Origin: Clostridium formicaceticum
GTDB lineage: Bacteria > Bacillota > Clostridia > Peptostreptococcales > Natronincolaceae
Length of the DNA: 64,000 nt
Direction: 5' to 3'
Assembly (NCBI RefSeq): GCF_001854185.1
Contig: NZ_CP017603.1
Location: 496,001 to 560,000, forward strand
Positions 7,820-16,950 of this stretch are shown piece after piece; position 1 is the first letter of the stretch; every line of letters starts with the position of its first letter. A program made the translations under genes and the position numbers. The notes below the pieces were generated by a model that was given only the letters and a program-made list of their open reading frames with translations, was not told where the DNA came from and did no database searches.

Positions 7820-8965
7820 CTACTTTTCTTTGCATTTAAAAATTTTACTGTTCTTCTGTTTACTATAAAAAAAGTCACTTCCTCCATTGGATAGTATTCC
7901 TTCACTTTTTCCTAGGATCAAAAATCCCTCTTTGTCTAAAGAGTAATATAAAACCTTTAAGATCTTTTTTTGTAGGTTATTCTGCAAATAGATTAGCACA
8001 TTTCTACAAAGAATCAGCTGAAATTCATTCAATATGCCGCTTCCAACTAGACTATGCTGAAAAAACAAAATGCTTTTTTTCAATCGTTCATCTAGCTCCA
8101 AATAATCCTCCTTTCGTTTTATATAAGTAACAAAACTTTTCTTTGCCCCTGTTTTCCTATAATTTTCTATAGATCTTTCTAAGGTTTGTATGGGGTAAAG
8201 ACCATTCTTAGCTTCTTCAATAACATAAGGATTGATATCTGTAGCATATATTTGCGTTTTATCCAATATTCCCAGCTCATCCAGCAAAATAGCAAGGGAA
8301 TAGGGTTCCTGTCCGGTAGAGCAGCCTGCGCACCATATTTTGATATAACTCAATTCATTTAGTTGCGGCAATATTTCAGTCCTTATGGTTTCAAAAACCT
8401 CAGGATCTCTAAAAAACTCTGTCGTGTTAATAGAAAAAGCAATAAATAATTCTTCAAACAAATCTTCATTGTTTAACACAATTCCTTTAAACTGCTGGAA
8501 ATTTCTTATATTCTCCTTTATCATGCATATTTTGATTCTTCTCATTATGCTCTCTATCTGGTATTGGGTAAAATCATAACCATAACACAAATGTATTTCC
8601 TTTAAAAAAATGTTTACTTCCTCCTCGACTAAAGATTCCATCTCTTCTAGCTTACCATCTATTGTCTTGTTACTATCTATAAACTTTCTGGCAATATAGT
8701 AACAACAAATTCCTAATTTATATAAGTAGGAATATAGATACGACTTCAAAACATAAATTTTGCAATAATGATTTCTTTGAAAATCATACAATTTTTTGAC
8801 AATTTTTTTTGGAAGCATATTGGCGTCAAAAAAAGTGATATGTATTCTTTCCTGCCTTTCTTCAATATGTCCTAAAAATTTCATGATTTCTTCCTTTGTA
8901 GCTAACTCTCCTACAATCACCATTTGTTTGATTTCCTCTTCATCATAATAGATATTTATAGTCAT
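7820..8965 (-). CDS. CheR-type protein-glutamate methyltransferase
   Basis: This 381-residue protein has about 105 N-terminal residues of unrecognised sequence. A CheR all-helical domain (YDFTQYQIESIMRRIKICM) and a SAM-dependent methyltransferase domain follow. The SAM site is IWCAGCSTGQEPYSLAILL; YATDINPYVIEEAKNG and LILCRNVLIYL complete the CheR signature. CheR methylates glutamates in chemoreceptors. Here the neighbours are two histidine kinases rather than a chemoreceptor or CheB, so the target may be a sensor in this cluster. ATG 8965 follows GGAG and lies 19 bp after the upstream kinase gene, consistent with one operon. Confidence 0.82.
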   Translation of the reverse strand: MTINIYYDEEEIKQMVIVGELATKEEIMKFLGHIEERQERIHITFFDANMLPKKIVKKLYDFQRNHYCKIYVLKSYLYSYLYKLGICCYYIARKFIDSNKTIDGKLEEMESLVEEEVNIFLKEIHLCYGYDFTQYQIESIMRRIKICMIKENIRNFQQFKGIVLNNEDLFEELFIAFSINTTEFFRDPEVFETIRTEILPQLNELSYIKIWCAGCSTGQEPYSLAILLDELGILDKTQIYATDINPYVIEEAKNGLYPIQTLERSIENYRKTGAKKSFVTYIKRKEDYLELDERLKKSILFFQHSLVGSGILNEFQLILCRNVLIYLQNNLQKKILKVLYYSLDKEGFLILGKSEGILSNGGSDFFYSKQKNSKIFKCKEK

Positions 8966-8984
8966 GGAGGTTTCTCCTTTACTA

Positions 8985-11900
8985 TTACTTATTAATCCAA
9001 GCCTTTACCAGTTGAATCAAGACCTCATAGTCAACAGGCTTAGAGATATAATCATTTGCCCCCGCCTCTATGCATTTTTCCTGATCTCCCTTTAAAGACT
9101 TTGCCGTAATAGCAATGATAGGAATATCGCTTAACGCTTCATTCTGACGAATTGCTTTGATAGCCTCAAAGCCATCCATTTTAGGCATCATAATATCCAT
9201 TAAAATCAAGTCTACCTTTTCTTCTCTTAACTTTTTCAAGGCAGTTTCTCCATGATCTGCTTCTAATATTTCTCCGCCATAATCTTCAAGAGCAGCTGCT
9301 AAAACAAAGATGTTCTTAGGATCATCATCTACGATCATAATTTTTTTCCCCTGTAACCGCAGTGTGTGGTCCTTATTTGTCTTCGGCGTCAAATAATGGC
9401 TTTCCTTCTCTTTTTCTCCAAAGGCCGTAATTTTTGAAAGTATATCGATAATATTCTCTTCATTTAGCGGTTTTTCTTGATAACCAATTGCCCCCATCTT
9501 CTCTGGGGTATGATGTTTTTTCCAAGCAGAAATAATATGTACTGGAATATGCTTTAGTTCTGAGATACTCTTTAGCTCCCTTAAAACCTCCATACCACTT
9601 ATATCTGGCAGCACTAGGTCTAAAATAATGCCATCAACCACATATTCTTTTGCATAGACAAGTCCCTCTTCACCGGTGCTGGCAACCAAAGTTTTGAAAC
9701 CTCTTTTATCAATAATTGTTTTTATATAACCCGCAAAATTTTCGTCGTCTTCAATAATCAAAATAGTTTTGTAACAAACTTCATCAGAGCTTATTTCATC
9801 CACAGTGGCTCCACATTCCTCAGCAGTTTCTTTATTTTGCTGATATAGTGGTTTCTCTTTATCTGCAACCATAATATTCTTCAAGTATAAAGAAAAGGTA
9901 CTTCCTTCTCCTACTTTACTGTTTACCTTTATTTCTCCTCCCATAAGTTCTGCTAACTTTTTAGAAATAGACAGCCCCAAACCAGTTCCCCCAAACTTTC
10001 TAGATATGGATCCATCTTCTTGCTGAAAAGCTTCAAAAATCTTCGAAAGATTATCAGAGGCTATACCTATCCCTGTATCTGTTACTGAAAAAACCATCCC
10101 ATTTTCCTCATCCTCCATCATCTTTAAAGTAACCTCGCCTCGTTCAGTAAATTTCAGGGCATTTGATATAAAATTTCGCAGAATCTGTGATATTTTTTCA
10201 CAATCGCCAATGAGCACATCATCTATTTTATCTTGTATGGTAAATTGAAGCTTTTTTTCTGCCAGCATTCCTTCGAACAATCTTCTAAGTTCTCTTACTA
10301 AATCCTTAGAATGAAACTTTTTTCTATGAATATTCATTTTGCCAGCTTCAATTTTCGATAAATCTAAAATATCATTAATCAGTCTTAGTAGTTCTTGTCC
10401 AGAATGATAAATCACTTCTACTCTTTCCAGCTGTTTCTCCTGCAAACCAATTCCCTCATCTTTCATAAGAAGTCTTGACAATAAAATGACGGAATTTAAA
10501 GGCGTGCGAAGCTCATGGGACATATTTGCTAAGAACTCTGTTTTGTACTTATTCGCCTCTTCTAAGGCTTTGGAGTGTTTCAATAACATTTCCTGTGATT
10601 TTTGCAGCTCTTGATTTCTTCTATTTAAAATCGTTGATTTTTGTTCCAATAGTTGTTGATGCTCCTCTAATTGTACATTCGTTTGTTGAAGCTCTTCACT
10701 CTGCTGTTGAAGCAATTGTTGTTGCTCCTCTAACTCTGCATTTGTCTGCTGCAATTGTGCCGTCTGCTGTTGTAATGTATACTGCTGCTCCTCTAGCACG
10801 GCATTGGCTTTTTGGAGTTCATAGGCTGTGTTCTTTGCTTCTTTTTGCGCCTCTTCTGAAAACTGCAGCAAATCCCTAATTCTTTGGTTTTGTACTACCG
10901 CATTGAGATGGATGGCAATCATTACCCCTGCTTTTTTTAAAAATTCCTCTTTTAAGGCGTCAAATGCTTTAAAAAATCCTAATTCTATTACTCCATAGAG
11001 CTCACCTTGATAAATTAAAGGAAAGGCATAGATACAGAGGGGCGCTTCCTCCATCATCCCTGTAACGATATAATCTTCTTCTCTATGAATATCCTTCAAA
11101 AGAATAGGCTTCCTATCAAGCGCAACTTGTCCAACAATACTTTCTCCTAATTGATATTTCCTGCAACGCTGTTGCTTCTCTGTGCAAGCAAAAAAAGTTT
11201 GTGCATAAAGGGTTTCTGTTGGATTATCATAGAGATATAAAACCCCTTTACCTGCTTCTAATCTTCGTGCTAGAAAGTTTAGGACCTTCTGCGCCAATGC
11301 ATCCAAATCCATAATCCCCGACATTTCTCTATTTAATGCATTTTGACTGTCTTTTACCCAAAACTGGTCCTTTAATCTTTGGATAAGCATGTTATAAAAA
11401 GTTGCTATCTCCGTCATTTCATTTTTTCCCTGCAGCTGAACTTTTGTCAATCTTCCTGTAGCAATGCTGTGTTCCATTGAAGTTTTTAACATCACTATTG
11501 GACTAATAATGCTTCGAATAATTAATATAAAGAATATTAGTAAAAAACTTCCTAAAATAGTCATAAATAGAATAAGCAAAAACCTCAAATGCTTTTCAAT
11601 TTCATTCCCTTCTTGAATGAAAGCATTGGCTAAATTTTGTGCATTACTATCAATAAACATTAAACTTTCCTCTATTTGAGATACATACTGATGATTATAC
11701 TCTTTTACAATATCTAATGCTTCACCCGAGGCCTCTGCCAAAATCAAATCAACGATTTCCCTATAGTCGTTTTGCCACCTTAAAAAAGTTTTTCTGACCT
11801 CTTCTAAAAGGATACGGTTCTCTTCTGTTTTAGATTGCTGTGTAATTTTTTCCAAACTATCGATGATCTTTATTTCAAGTACTTTTATATTTTCTACGAT

Positions 11901-12152
11901 CTCGTCAATTTCTTCTTTATTCTCTGATAACACCAAATCCCTCAATGCCTTTTGTACTTTAATGATATCTACTCTTGCTTCGATGGCTGCATTAGAGACT
12001 TTCAATGGATCTTCATAGATTTTTTGGGTTACATCGGTTAAACGATGGATTTGTAGGATGGTAAAGATACCAAAGCTGAGAAACACAATCATACAGGTGG
12101 CAAAAGCAAATGTTAGTCTGTTTCGTATATTAAAACTGTTTAAACCCTCCAT
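8985..12152 (-). CDS. Hybrid sensor histidine kinase (HAMP-GAF-coil-kinase-REC-REC)
   Basis: This 1055-residue membrane kinase has, in order: TM1 at about 12-34; an extracellular helical sensor to about 188; TM2 at about 189-213; HAMP to about 265; and GAF at about 270-415. A glutamine-rich coiled coil at about 430-540 contains three 21-residue repeats starting LEEQQ or LEEHQ. The phospho-acceptor H546 is in NMSHELRTPLN, and the ATPase domain has TDTGIGI and GGTGLGLSI. Two receiver domains follow, with acceptors D845 and D986. The ligand is unknown. It lies between a receiver-kinase and cheR, with short gaps on both sides. Confidence 0.9.
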   Translation of the reverse strand: MEGLNSFNIRNRLTFAFATCMIVFLSFGIFTILQIHRLTDVTQKIYEDPLKVSNAAIEARVDIIKVQKALRDLVLSENKEEIDEIVENIKVLEIKIIDSLEKITQQSKTEENRILLEEVRKTFLRWQNDYREIVDLILAEASGEALDIVKEYNHQYVSQIEESLMFIDSNAQNLANAFIQEGNEIEKHLRFLLILFMTILGSFLLIFFILIIRSIISPIVMLKTSMEHSIATGRLTKVQLQGKNEMTEIATFYNMLIQRLKDQFWVKDSQNALNREMSGIMDLDALAQKVLNFLARRLEAGKGVLYLYDNPTETLYAQTFFACTEKQQRCRKYQLGESIVGQVALDRKPILLKDIHREEDYIVTGMMEEAPLCIYAFPLIYQGELYGVIELGFFKAFDALKEEFLKKAGVMIAIHLNAVVQNQRIRDLLQFSEEAQKEAKNTAYELQKANAVLEEQQYTLQQQTAQLQQTNAELEEQQQLLQQQSEELQQTNVQLEEHQQLLEQKSTILNRRNQELQKSQEMLLKHSKALEEANKYKTEFLANMSHELRTPLNSVILLSRLLMKDEGIGLQEKQLERVEVIYHSGQELLRLINDILDLSKIEAGKMNIHRKKFHSKDLVRELRRLFEGMLAEKKLQFTIQDKIDDVLIGDCEKISQILRNFISNALKFTERGEVTLKMMEDEENGMVFSVTDTGIGIASDNLSKIFEAFQQEDGSISRKFGGTGLGLSISKKLAELMGGEIKVNSKVGEGSTFSLYLKNIMVADKEKPLYQQNKETAEECGATVDEISSDEVCYKTILIIEDDENFAGYIKTIIDKRGFKTLVASTGEEGLVYAKEYVVDGIILDLVLPDISGMEVLRELKSISELKHIPVHIISAWKKHHTPEKMGAIGYQEKPLNEENIIDILSKITAFGEKEKESHYLTPKTNKDHTLRLQGKKIMIVDDDPKNIFVLAAALEDYGGEILEADHGETALKKLREEKVDLILMDIMMPKMDGFEAIKAIRQNEALSDIPIIAITAKSLKGDQEKCIEAGANDYISKPVDYEVLIQLVKAWINK

Positions 12153-12179
12153 TTTTTCTCCTTCCTCTCTAAAACATCT

Positions 12180-13469
12180 CTATGAAGTTACGTCTAAAGA
12201 ATAAATATCAGAGAACTCTACATGTATTTTATCAATAACACCTTTGTAAGGCTCATAACCATATACTTTTTCTTCTATACTTTTTTCATCTTCTAGCTGC
12301 GTTGGTAGTTCTATGGTAAACCTGGTTCCCTTATTGTATTGACTTTCTACATGAATCCTACCTCCCTGCATTTCCACCAAAGATTTCACAAGACTCAAGC
12401 CTATACCGCTTCCCTCATGTCTCCTCGTCAATAACTCATCCGTTTGCTTAAATCTCTGAAAAATAAGATCAAGTTTATCTTCTGGAATCCCTATACCTGT
12501 GTCCTTTACCGAAATGGCTATTCCTTCCTTAAGACTTCTTATTGTAACACCAATCGTTCCACCTATAGGCGTAAACTTAATAGCATTGGATAAAAGATTT
12601 AATAAAATCCGTTCCATGGCATCTAAATCGCATTGAATAATTTTTTCTTCTACATCTGTATCAAAACTTAGAGAAATCCCTTTGTTTTCTATGTATTCTG
12701 CAACAGACAAGGTAATCACTTCTACAATTTCAACAATATTACATTTGTTTTTAAAAATCTTAAAATCTCCCGAATCAATTTTGGTAATGTCAATTAAGTT
12801 ATTTACCAATCTTAATAAGCGGTAACAATTTTGCAGCTGCATATCAATTTTCTTTTTTATTTTTTTCCTATCTAATTCTTCGTCCTTTTCCAGGTACAGC
12901 TTAAGCATTTGAATTGTGCTCATGATAATGTTTAAAGGTGTTTTAAATTCATGGGATATGTTGGCTAAAAAAGCACTCTTTGTTTGGTTTGCTACTTCAG
13001 CTTCTTCTTTTGCTTCTCTTAATTCTTTTGTTTGTTCCCTTACCTTTTCTTCTAAAATAATATTCATATTTCTTTCTTTTTCTATGAGTTTAAGATATAC
13101 ATTAATTCTATTGATCAGTTGATATTCATCAATAGGTTTTGTTAAGTAGTCAACGCCACCAACCTTAAATCCCCTTTTTTTACATTCTTCTCCAATATAA
13201 GAGGCGGTTAAAAATACGATAGGAATATCCTTCGTTTTTTTTCTTTGTTTTATTAAGGAAGCTATTTCAAATCCGTCCATCTCCTCCATTTGAACATCTA
13301 AAATAATTAAATCTACATTGCTCCTCAATAATTCCTGAAGGGCTTTTGCACCACAAGTTGCTTCAATCACCGTAGCATCTATGTACTCTTCAATAAGACT
13401 TCTTAGTGTGAATAAATTATTTTCGTTATCATCAACAATAAGGATTGTATATGAAGTGCTTTTTTTCAT
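12180..13469 (-). CDS. Response regulator-histidine kinase (REC-HisKA-HATPase)
   Basis: This soluble 429-residue protein has an N-terminal receiver domain with acceptor D58 (DLIILDVQMEEMDGF). A short coiled linker (residues 130-165) leads to a HisKA domain with H173 in NISHEFKTPLN. The HATPase domain has VKDTGIGIPEDKL and EGSGIGLSLVKSLVEMQGG. It has no membrane segment, so its input is probably phosphotransfer through the N-terminal receiver, perhaps from the hybrid kinase encoded next. The stop lies 27 bp from the hybrid kinase start. AAGGAAGTG precedes ATG 13469. Confidence 0.87.
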   Translation of the reverse strand: MKKSTSYTILIVDDNENNLFTLRSLIEEYIDATVIEATCGAKALQELLRSNVDLIILDVQMEEMDGFEIASLIKQRKKTKDIPIVFLTASYIGEECKKRGFKVGGVDYLTKPIDEYQLINRINVYLKLIEKERNMNIILEEKVREQTKELREAKEEAEVANQTKSAFLANISHEFKTPLNIIMSTIQMLKLYLEKDEELDRKKIKKKIDMQLQNCYRLLRLVNNLIDITKIDSGDFKIFKNKCNIVEIVEVITLSVAEYIENKGISLSFDTDVEEKIIQCDLDAMERILLNLLSNAIKFTPIGGTIGVTIRSLKEGIAISVKDTGIGIPEDKLDLIFQRFKQTDELLTRRHEGSGIGLSLVKSLVEMQGGRIHVESQYNKGTRFTIELPTQLEDEKSIEEKVYGYEPYKGVIDKIHVEFSDIYSLDVTS

Positions 13470-13643
13470 TTTTTCACTTCCTTGCTTTCATAATGTTTTA
13501 AACTTTTATAATTCTATTATCATACTCTAAAAATTTCTTGTCAATTTATTCAACTAAACCCATTTAAAGTAAAAAAACTTAATATACATTATTTTCTACA
13601 ATGTTTGTCCAAATCCTTCTCGGAAGGTAGCATGAAATTAAAT

Positions 13644-13889
13644 TTATTTAAGTTTATCTAATCTTTTCTGTAATTCGTCAATTTCTTTTTGAATTTTACA
13701 GCGTTCTTTCTCTCTCTCTTCTATAAATTCCTGTGTATCCGCTAAAGCCTGCAATGTGTCTCCGAATACAGCTATCCACCCGCCTATAATAGATAACTTT
13801 TCAGGACTGGTGGTTTTAGAGGTGAAAATAGATAACAATGCAATAATTAAAGGCAAACATGTTGCATTTTTCGAATCTAGCCATCCCAT
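13644..13889 (-). CDS. Small protein, hydrophobic N-terminal half and coiled-coil tail
   Basis: This is a small protein of about 81 residues. It has a hydrophobic segment (ATCLPLIIALLSIFTS), a second weaker one (LSIIGGWIAVFGDTL), and a charged C-terminal coiled coil (EEREKERCKIQKEIDELQK). ATG 13889 is preferred over ATG 13895, because AAGGAGG is only one base from the latter. It is not recognised as a family. It precedes the kinase cluster on the same strand, but about 170 bp separates them, so membership in that operon is uncertain. Confidence 0.6.
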   Translation of the reverse strand: MGWLDSKNATCLPLIIALLSIFTSKTTSPEKLSIIGGWIAVFGDTLQALADTQEFIEEREKERCKIQKEIDELQKRLDKLK

Positions 13890-13934
13890 AGGCATTCCTC
13901 CTTTTTCCTAATATATTATGTGCTGCAAACTTAA

Positions 13935-14443
13935 ATGGTGCATAGCCATATAGCATATACTATAATAGAATTGAACAAGGTTCGATTTCATTGCAGTGAG
14001 TTTATCCTCGTTACTAATTTAGAGAGTATCTGTGGAACAAATATTATGATGAATATCCTCCCTGTTATTAATGAAGAGAATATCCTGGGGTCATTACTAC
14101 ATTTCGCGATAAAAGTGAAATAACAGCTTTAGCAGAAGAATTAACAGGGTTTAAAATGTTAGTAGATTCCTTAAGGGCTACTACTCATGAATTTATGAAT
14201 AAGCTTCATTTTATTCTGGGATTCCTTCAATTAAAAGATTATATAGCCGCTGAAAAGTTTATTCTAAATATAACTGCCAATCAACCTTCCATTTTTAAAA
14301 AAGGCCTTACAACGAAAAGTGATGGAAGAGGTATTGGTTTATACCTAGTAAAACAAAGTGTAGATAATTTAAACGGAAGTATTAAGGTTAAATCGTCATT
14401 GTCTCAAGGTACACATTTTTTAGTAAAAATTCCTAAAATGTAG
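13935..14443 (+). pseudogene. Decayed CitA/DcuS-family sensor kinase
   Basis: The remains of a dicarboxylate/citrate-type sensor kinase lie in two frames. NIMMNILPVINEENILG ends near 14090, where the frame shifts by one base in a GGGG run. The next frame, open from 14090 to 14443, reads VITTFRDKSEITALAEELTGF, then the DcuS/CitA H-box region LRATTHEFMNKLHFILGFLQLKDY. It then jumps directly to the ATPase C-terminal end IFKKGLTTKSDGRGIGLYLVKQ. The N-box and DNGxGI segments are missing, so roughly 100 residues were deleted. The sensor domain is absent too. An intact cognate-type response regulator starts 9 bp later. Confidence 0.8.
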
Positions 14444-14452
14444 AGGTGAATC

Positions 14453-15124
14453 ATGCTAAGCGTTTTAATTGTGGAAGATGATCCAATGGTTGCAGAAATT
14501 AACAAAAAGTTCGTTGATACAGTAAGTGGGTTTCAAGTGGTGGGCATCGCCTCCAACGGCGAGGTGGCTCTACAGCTTATAAAGTCTCTAAATCCTCATT
14601 TAGTTATTTTGGACATTTATATGCCTAAAATAGATGGCTTAAAACTACTGAGAAGAATTAGAAAAGACGAGCTAGATGTAGATATCATTTTAGTAACTGC
14701 TGCAAAAGATGTACCTAGTATAGAAGAAGCCTTCAAATGGGGGGTTATAGATTATTTGGTGAAGCCCTTTGAACTACATCGATTTAAAGCAGCGCTGGAG
14801 GATTATAAAGCGAGAAAATCTAGTTTTATTCAAAAAGAAGAGGTTAATCAAGAAGATATTGATAAATTAATTTTTGGCAAAAAAGATGTCCTAAATCCTA
14901 CCTATGATAAGGGCATACAAGAAAAAACCATGGAAAAGATTAGAAATTATATGCTAAAGGAAACAATCCCTAAGTCTGCACAAGAAGTTGCTGAGGCTCT
15001 AGGCTTAACCCGTGTTACCGTCAGAAGATATTTAGAATACCTAACTGAACTAGGTGAAACGGAAGTAGAAGTCCTTTATGGCACCGTCGGCCGACCTCAA
15101 CACCTGTATATTTATAAAAAGTAG
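14453..15124 (+). CDS. CitB/DcuR-family response regulator
   Basis: This 223-residue regulator has an N-terminal receiver (LSVLIVEDDPMVAEINKKF, acceptor Asp in LVILDIYMPKIDG, conserved Lys in LVKPFE). Its C-terminal helix-turn-helix (SAQEVAEALGLTRVTVRRYLEYL) is of the CitT/DcuR/MalR type. Such regulators normally respond to citrate, malate or fumarate through a CitA/DcuS kinase. Here the adjacent kinase is a pseudogene, so the regulator is intact but orphaned locally. AGAGGTG precedes ATG 14453. Its likely target is the fumarate-reductase-like gene downstream. Confidence 0.88.
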   Translation: MLSVLIVEDDPMVAEINKKFVDTVSGFQVVGIASNGEVALQLIKSLNPHLVILDIYMPKIDGLKLLRRIRKDELDVDIILVTAAKDVPSIEEAFKWGVIDYLVKPFELHRFKAALEDYKARKSSFIQKEEVNQEDIDKLIFGKKDVLNPTYDKGIQEKTMEKIRNYMLKETIPKSAQEVAEALGLTRVTVRRYLEYLTELGETEVEVLYGTVGRPQHLYIYKK

Positions 15125-15230
15125 TTAACGATAGGTAGATGCCTTTAAACGCGAATTTTAATATACAAAATCTACGATTCCCCTTAACTAAGGAAATGCA
15201 TTTTAGTATCGTATTCATGAACAATATGAA

Positions 15231-15284
15231 CAAAATTAACAAAATTAACTAAAAGTTAACATTCCTCCCTGATTATGATAGTAT
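15231..15284 (+). promoter_or_regulatory. Candidate promoter with A/T-rich direct repeats
   Basis: AAAATTAAC occurs twice head to tail at 15232-15249, followed by the related AAAAGTTAAC at 15251-15260. TTAACA (15256-15261), a 17-bp spacer and TAGTAT form a weak -35/-10 pair. CitB-family regulators bind A/T-rich direct repeats, so this is a plausible site for the regulator encoded upstream. No binding is shown. Confidence 0.4.
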
Positions 15285-15324
15285 TAATTTCGTTAATTAA
15301 TATACAAACAAGGAGGCTATTTAT

Positions 15325-16773
15325 ATGAAAAAATCGTTTAAAACTATTTCCCTGATTCTTGTACTTACACTTATTCTAACAGCTTTTATTGGATGTTCAA
15401 GCCAAGAATCAGGGGAAACTGCTTCTGATATTATTACCAACAGATCAACAGATGTGGTTATTATTGGTTCTGGTGGTGCTGGTTTATCTGCTGCTATTGA
15501 AGCAAAAGATGCTGGTAAAGAAGTTATTGTTGTTGAAAAAATGCCTATGGTAGGTGGTAATACCCTTAGAGCTACTGGTGGTTTAAATGCGGCCGGTACT
15601 TCTTCACAAGCTGCATTAGGTATCGAAGATAGCGCGGCATCTCATTATGAAGATACGATGAAGGGTGGTTATGAGAAGAACGATCCTGCATTAGTAGAGG
15701 TGCTGACAGAGCAAGCAGCTGACGCTGTTGAATGGTTAATCGAACTAGGCGCTGACCTAAGTGACGTTGGGAGGATGGCTGGAGCAAGCCAGGATAGATC
15801 CCATAGACCTACTGGTGGTGCCCCTGTAGGTGCTCATGTTGTTCAAGTATTAAGAGAAGCTGCTGAAGAAAAAGGTATAGAAATCTTAACTGAAACAACA
15901 GCTTTAGAAATCCTTGTTGAAGATGAAGAAATAAAAGGAATTATTGCTAAAGATAAAAATAACAATGAATTCACAATTGAAGCTTCAGCTGTTGTTGTAG
16001 CTACTGGCGGTTTTGGAGCAAATACAACAATGGTTACAGAATATGATGCAGCTTTAGATGGTTTTGGTACCACCAACCACTCAGGAGCAACTGGCGATGG
16101 TATTACCATGGCTGTAGCTGTTGGCGCTGGCCTTGTGGATATGGTTGAAATCCAAACACATCCTACTGTAGTCCCAAGCAATGGTTATATGATTACTGAA
16201 GCTGTAAGAGGTAATGGCGCTATTTTAATCAATCGAGATGGTGAACGTTTTGTAAACGAGTTAGAAACAAGAGATGTCGTTTCTGAAGCTACATTGGAGC
16301 AAGAAGAACAAACTGCCTTCTTATTCTTTGATGAAGGTATTAGAGAAAGTTTAAGTGCAATCGAAGGATATATTCGTCAAGGCTTTACTACTGAAGCTGA
16401 CAGCATCGAAGAACTGGCAGAAGCTTTAGGAATGAATGCAGAAAACTTGGCAGCTACAGTGGAAACTTATAACAGTTATGTGGCTGCAGGCGATGACAAA
16501 GATTTCGGTAGAGCTGATATGCCAAGGGCTCTTGAAAACAGTAAATTTTATGCTATTGAAGTAGGTCCTGCCGTCCATCATACTATGGGTGGTTTAAGAA
16601 TAGATACCTTAGGACAAGTATTAGATAGTGAAGGTAACTCAATCTCTGGTTTATATGCTGCAGGTGAAGTAACTGGTGGTGTTCACGGTGGCAATAGATT
16701 AGGTGGAAATGCTTTAACAGATTTAATTGTATTTGGTAGATTAGCTGGTAAATCTGCAGCTGCAGGCTTATAA
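15325..16773 (+). CDS. Fumarate-reductase-like FAD lipoprotein
   Basis: This 482-residue exported flavoprotein starts with a lipoprotein signal (basic start, hydrophobic core, TAFIGC at about residues 19-24). An FAD loop (DVVIIGSGGAGLSAAIEAKDAG) and the flavocytochrome c/fumarate reductase motif VGGNTLRATGGLNAAG follow. Candidate substrate and catalytic regions are QTHPTVVP, RDGERFVNE and HHTMGG; the C-terminal FAD motif is GLYAAGEVTGGVHGGNRLGGN. It resembles the flavin subunit of soluble fumarate reductases. It has no heme CxxCH domain and no FMN-binding domain, so its electron donor must be separate. Related enzymes reduce other enoates, so fumarate is not certain. AGGAGG precedes ATG 15325. 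Confidence 0.85.
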   Translation: MKKSFKTISLILVLTLILTAFIGCSSQESGETASDIITNRSTDVVIIGSGGAGLSAAIEAKDAGKEVIVVEKMPMVGGNTLRATGGLNAAGTSSQAALGIEDSAASHYEDTMKGGYEKNDPALVEVLTEQAADAVEWLIELGADLSDVGRMAGASQDRSHRPTGGAPVGAHVVQVLREAAEEKGIEILTETTALEILVEDEEIKGIIAKDKNNNEFTIEASAVVVATGGFGANTTMVTEYDAALDGFGTTNHSGATGDGITMAVAVGAGLVDMVEIQTHPTVVPSNGYMITEAVRGNGAILINRDGERFVNELETRDVVSEATLEQEEQTAFLFFDEGIRESLSAIEGYIRQGFTTEADSIEELAEALGMNAENLAATVETYNSYVAAGDDKDFGRADMPRALENSKFYAIEVGPAVHHTMGGLRIDTLGQVLDSEGNSISGLYAAGEVTGGVHGGNRLGGNALTDLIVFGRLAGKSAAAGL

Positions 16774-16788
16774 TAAAACCATTTTTAA

Positions 16789-16826
16789 AGGCCCATAGCG
16801 TCCCCCTCGCTACGGGTCTTTTTTAT
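16789..16826 (+). terminator. Rho-independent terminator of the fumarate-reductase-like gene
   Basis: CCCATAGCG and CGCTACGGG (one mismatch) flank a short loop and are followed by TCTTTTTT. It lies 16 bp past the stop. Confidence 0.85.
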
Positions 16827-16950
16827 ATCATTACCTTCAAGGCATTATTGGTAAAGAGATTACTTGACTTTTTCCTTATATTGGTATAGATTTTAAGTAT
16901 ATGTGTCTTTTAACATACATTTTTTACTATTTTCTAGAGGAGGTATTTTT

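Noticed and set aside
7737-7868. 43-residue frame on the plus strand with AGGAGG 9 bp ahead of ATG
   Set aside because: It runs through the probable cheR terminator into the cheR 3' end, and the peptide has no recognisable pattern; the ribosome site alone is not enough.
10526-10879. Open frame of 117 codons on the plus strand inside the hybrid kinase gene
   Set aside because: It is antisense to the Gln-rich coiled-coil repeats, whose codon bias keeps this frame open; no ribosome site.
15158-15170. Match to the AATTTTAATATAC edge of repeat R2
   Set aside because: Only 13 A/T-rich bases match and no second arm is present; chance is likely.
15843-16181. Open frame antisense to the fumarate-reductase-like gene
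   Set aside because: Shadow of a strong gene; no ribosome site or family likeness.
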